A program made the translations under genes and the position numbers. The notes beneath the pieces were generated by a model. The model was not told the origin of the DNA, did no database searches, and saw only the letters and a list, made by a program, of their open reading frames with translations. From Spirochaetales bacterium (GTDB taxonomy: Bacteria; Spirochaetota; Spirochaetia; DAHUYW01), in the NCBI GenBank assembly GCA_027314665.1, contig DAHVAK010000134.1:1-43210 (forward strand): a DNA stretch of 43,210 bases, given 5' to 3'. Within the stretch, counting starts at the first letter, position 1; each line of letters begins with the position of its first letter. Of this stretch, positions 40,949 through 43,210 are shown one piece after another.

Positions 40949-41800
40949 CTATGCGAGGCTGCGATTCATGCTCCCGCTTTCGAAGCCGGCCAGATCGACC
41001 GTCACGAAGCGGCAGCCGTAGGAGCGAAGCGCCTGGACGATCTCCTGTCGGCTCTCGACGAGTCGCGGGATCTCGGCAGGCGTAACCTCGATGCGCGCCA
41101 CGTCCCCGTGGATGCGGACGCGAACCTGACTGAAGCCGAGCCCGCGGATCAGCTCCTCCGCTCGATCGATCATTGACAGCTTCTCCTTCGTAATGCGCTC
41201 GCCATAGGCTACCCGCGACGAGAGGCAGGCAAGGGCGGGTTTGTTCCAGGTGGGAAGCCCGAGGCGACGGGAAAGCTCGCGCACCTCCCCCTTGGTGAAG
41301 AGCGCCTCCTGGAGTGGGCCGCGTACGCCCCGCTCGATGGCCGCCCGAACCCCCGGGCGGTAGTCGCCGAGGTCGTCGGCAATGAGGCCGTAGGCGACGT
41401 GGCTGAAGCCAAGCTCTTCGGCGATCGGCAGGAGGTACTCAAAGAGGTTATGGCGGCAGAAATAGCAGCGGTCGCGATTGTTCTCGGCGTAGCCGGGGAC
41501 CGAGAGCTCCGAGGTCTCCACGATGCGCAGGGGAGCGCCGAGGATCGCGGCGATCTCCCGCGCCTCCCGCCGCTCGCGGGTGGGGTAGGTCTCGGAGTCC
41601 GCGGTTACCGCCATGACCCGCTCGGGACCCAGGACGTCGAGCGCGACCTTCAGCAGCAGGGTGCTGTCGACCCCGCCCGAATAGGCGACGACCAGGCTTT
41701 CCAGGGCGGCGAGGATCTCCTTCAGCCGCTCGTATTTCTCTTCGAGCGAAAGGGCTTGTGAGGCGGGGTCGATCGGTTCCTTCGCGGGCGTACGCAGCAT
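40949..41800 (-). CDS. larE: LarE, pincer cofactor sulfur-insertion enzyme (three-cysteine type)
   Basis: 283 residues of the PP-loop ATPase family. The PP-loop SGGVDST is at residues 41-47. LarE adenylates the biscarboxylic mononucleotide and inserts sulfur at both carboxylates. The conserved cysteine region reads NKPALACLSSRVAYG (Cys192), and a CYFC pair is at 112 and 115. The single-cysteine L. plantarum enzyme gives up its own sulfur, whereas three-cysteine forms bind an iron-sulfur cluster; this protein has the three-cysteine pattern. ATG 41800 starts 2 bases after the acyl-CoA dehydrogenase stop, so they form one unit. Confidence 0.9.
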   Translation of the reverse strand: MLRTPAKEPIDPASQALSLEEKYERLKEILAALESLVVAYSGGVDSTLLLKVALDVLGPERVMAVTADSETYPTRERREAREIAAILGAPLRIVETSELSVPGYAENNRDRCYFCRHNLFEYLLPIAEELGFSHVAYGLIADDLGDYRPGVRAAIERGVRGPLQEALFTKGEVRELSRRLGLPTWNKPALACLSSRVAYGERITKEKLSMIDRAEELIRGLGFSQVRVRIHGDVARIEVTPAEIPRLVESRQEIVQALRSYGCRFVTVDLAGFESGSMNRSLA

Positions 41801-41802
41801 GG

Positions 41803-43210
41803 CTAACCTTCCGTTGGCGCTGAGGATAGCACAGGGCGCGGGCTTGGGGAACCCGTGGGTTGCGGCTCGTGGGCGGCGGCGTCTGCGAAGAGGGTTCCGG
41901 CAAGGCCTTCGCGCGGGGGGTCGTCAAGGCGGAGGCCCTCCGCGACCGCTGTGCGCGCCTCGATCGTGAGGTAGCGCAGAATGCGGAGACGTTCGGATGT
42001 CTCGACGGCGCTGGGCGAGCCGCTGCGCGTCGGATGAGCCGCTGCGCGTCGGGAGGAGGCCGCGTCGCCCCGCTCGCCTTCGATCTTTGCCATCGTGCTC
42101 ACCAGGGAATAGGCGGCGAGACTCAAGGAGGTGATCCGCCGCAGGAGGAACTCGTGCTTCACGACCGAGCCTCCGTAGCGGATGAGGCCGCGCAGCAGCA
42201 GCCGGCGGAAGCCGCGCACCGCGCGCCGGGCAACGGCGAGGGCCTCGCGAGTCTCGCGGTCGTGGGCGGGAGCGAGCGGAAAGCGCGGGCGCGCCAGCCA
42301 GTAGCCGGCGATGAGGCGGAGACGCTTGAAGGCGCCGGCGGCATTGAGCTCCCGCCCGAGCTCACGGGCGACGAAGGTAGGGGGATAGATCGAGTGGATC
42401 TCCGAGGTTCCTTCGAAGACGGTCGATACCCGCGCGTCGCGCATCCGCTTCTCGTAGGGCTGTGTCGCAAGATAGCCGGCGCCGCCGGCGAGCTGCAGGG
42501 CGTCGTAGGCGGCCTGCCAGGCTTGCTCGGTGCCGAAGAGCTTGCAGTGAGAGCTCTCGATCGCGACGTTGGCGAGAGGATCGCTCTCCAGGATTTTCGC
42601 CGTGAGCTCGGTCATCGCTGCGACCGCGAAGCTCATGGCCCAGCTCCGCGCGATCTTTTCCTGGACGAGGTCGAACTCCGCGATCGGGCTGCCGAACTGG
42701 ATTCGGCTTTCCGCGCGCGCAACCATGTCCGAGATCGCTCGCCTCATTCCCCCGTAGGCCCCCGCCCCCAAGCCGAGACGCCCGTAGTTCAGGATGCTCA
42801 TGGCGATCTTGAATCCATCTCCCGGGCGCCCGAGGAGGTTCTCGACCGGGACGCGGACCCCTTTGAGCTGGATCGCCGCGGTCGAGCTGATGGCAAGGCC
42901 CATCTTCGGCATGTCCTTCCCGATCTTCACCCCCTCCCATGCGGTCTCGACGATGAAGGCCCCCATGGCGCCCGGGTGCTGCGGATCGAGCTGCGCGAAG
43001 ACCGTCATTCCCCCGGCGTAGTTGGCGTTGGTGATGTAGGTTTTCTGGCCCGTGAGCAGGTAGGAGGAGCCGTCGCTCGACAGCTCGGCGCGGGTCTCGT
43101 TGTGCTGGGCATCCGAGCCGACCTGCGGTTCGGTGAGGGCGTAGGCGTAGATCATCTCCCCGGAGGCGGCCTTCGGAAGGTAGCGGCGCTTCTGCTCCTC
43201 GCTGCCGAAG
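41803..43210 (-). CDS. acyl-CoA dehydrogenase, 5' end outside window
   Basis: The visible ~468 residues lack the N-terminal helical domain. YALTEPQVGSDA is the flavin-binding motif of the family, and YITNANYAGGMTVFAQL the next strand. RVSTVFEGTSEIHSIYPP holds the catalytic glutamate in the YEGTSE-type box. The ~180-residue C-terminal extension (KRLRLIAGYWLARPRF, then LLRRITSLSLAAYSLVSTMAKIEGE) resembles VLCAD/ACAD9-type chains. It catalyses FAD-dependent alpha-beta desaturation of an acyl-CoA; the ETF partner is not here. It precedes larE by 2 bases, an unexpected partner for the cofactor genes. Frame opens at the window edge. Confidence 0.87.
   Translation of the reverse strand, partial: FGSEEQKRRYLPKAASGEMIYAYALTEPQVGSDAQHNETRAELSSDGSSYLLTGQKTYITNANYAGGMTVFAQLDPQHPGAMGAFIVETAWEGVKIGKDMPKMGLAISSTAAIQLKGVRVPVENLLGRPGDGFKIAMSILNYGRLGLGAGAYGGMRRAISDMVARAESRIQFGSPIAEFDLVQEKIARSWAMSFAVAAMTELTAKILESDPLANVAIESSHCKLFGTEQAWQAAYDALQLAGGAGYLATQPYEKRMRDARVSTVFEGTSEIHSIYPPTFVARELGRELNAAGAFKRLRLIAGYWLARPRFPLAPAHDRETREALAVARRAVRGFRRLLLRGLIRYGGSVVKHEFLLRRITSLSLAAYSLVSTMAKIEGERGDAASSRRAAAHPTRSGSPSAVETSERLRILRYLTIEARTAVAEGLRLDDPPREGLAGTLFADAAAHEPQPTGSPSPRPVLSSAPTEG
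42017..42052. repeat. short direct repeat inside the acyl-CoA dehydrogenase gene
   Basis: GAGCCGCTGCGCGTCGG occurs at 42017-42033 and again at 42036-42052, a period of 19. This falls in a low-complexity linker of the C-terminal extension. Because 19 is not a multiple of three, gain or loss of a unit would shift the frame. Confidence 0.6.

Noticed and set aside
1-43210. CRISPR array, rRNA, integrase or transposase gene
   Set aside because: No regular spaced repeats, conserved rRNA sequence or transposase/integrase motif was found in either strand.

Overview
The window is about 43 kb of GC-rich, densely packed bacterial chromosome from a two-membrane organism. I see lipoproteins, large outer-membrane beta-barrel candidates, a two-subunit glycine decarboxylase, a PilZ protein, a ComFB-type protein and a Gld-type ABC exporter. 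Together these suggest a free-living member of the Spirochaetota. That assignment rests on gene content and style only, because no rRNA or other phylogenetic marker is present.

Layout. 1-5188 (+): end of serC, an Lrp/AsnC regulator, then gcvT-gcvH-gcvPA-gcvPB, a glycine cleavage operon with overlapping genes. 5239-9627 (+): a dihydroorotate dehydrogenase-like flavoprotein, an acyltransferase, a protein with a SelB-like C-terminus but no GTPase domain, and a lipoprotein. 9647-11264 (-): a ParB-like protein and a metallophosphoesterase. 11330-14030 (+): a possible 46-aa ORF and two exported or anchored TPR proteins. 14061-24713 (-): a very large surface protein, two related beta-barrel proteins (one with a FecR domain), then mutL. 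24844-27834: a DUF503 protein (+), then a ComFB-domain protein, an unknown protein and an HD hydrolase (-). 27964-32870 (+): lipoprotein, PilZ protein and a 972-aa STAND/TPR-like protein. 32930-33801 (+): a CAU tRNA and a membrane protein. 33917-38581 (-): ABC ATPase, permease, GldG-like and DUF4340 proteins. 38757-43210 (-): acyl-CoA dehydrogenase (cut by the window edge), larE, larB, larC1, larC2, a set for making the nickel-pincer nucleotide cofactor.

Most notable observations: (1) two copies of a ~126-bp palindromic element, about 85% identical by hand alignment, each with its terminal TA lying inside the stop codon of the upstream gene and restoring TAG; (2) a larC split into two frames beside a three-cysteine LarE and a co-directional acyl-CoA dehydrogenase, without larA in view; (3) a GTPase-less SelB-like protein; (4) a putative signalling operon joining a lipoprotein, a PilZ protein and a degenerate STAND-like TPR protein; (5) a four-gene envelope cluster with a ~1,700-residue SprA-like protein, ending in mutL.

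All family assignments come from reading motifs by eye. No database search was run. No CRISPR array, rRNA, integrase or transposase gene was found.
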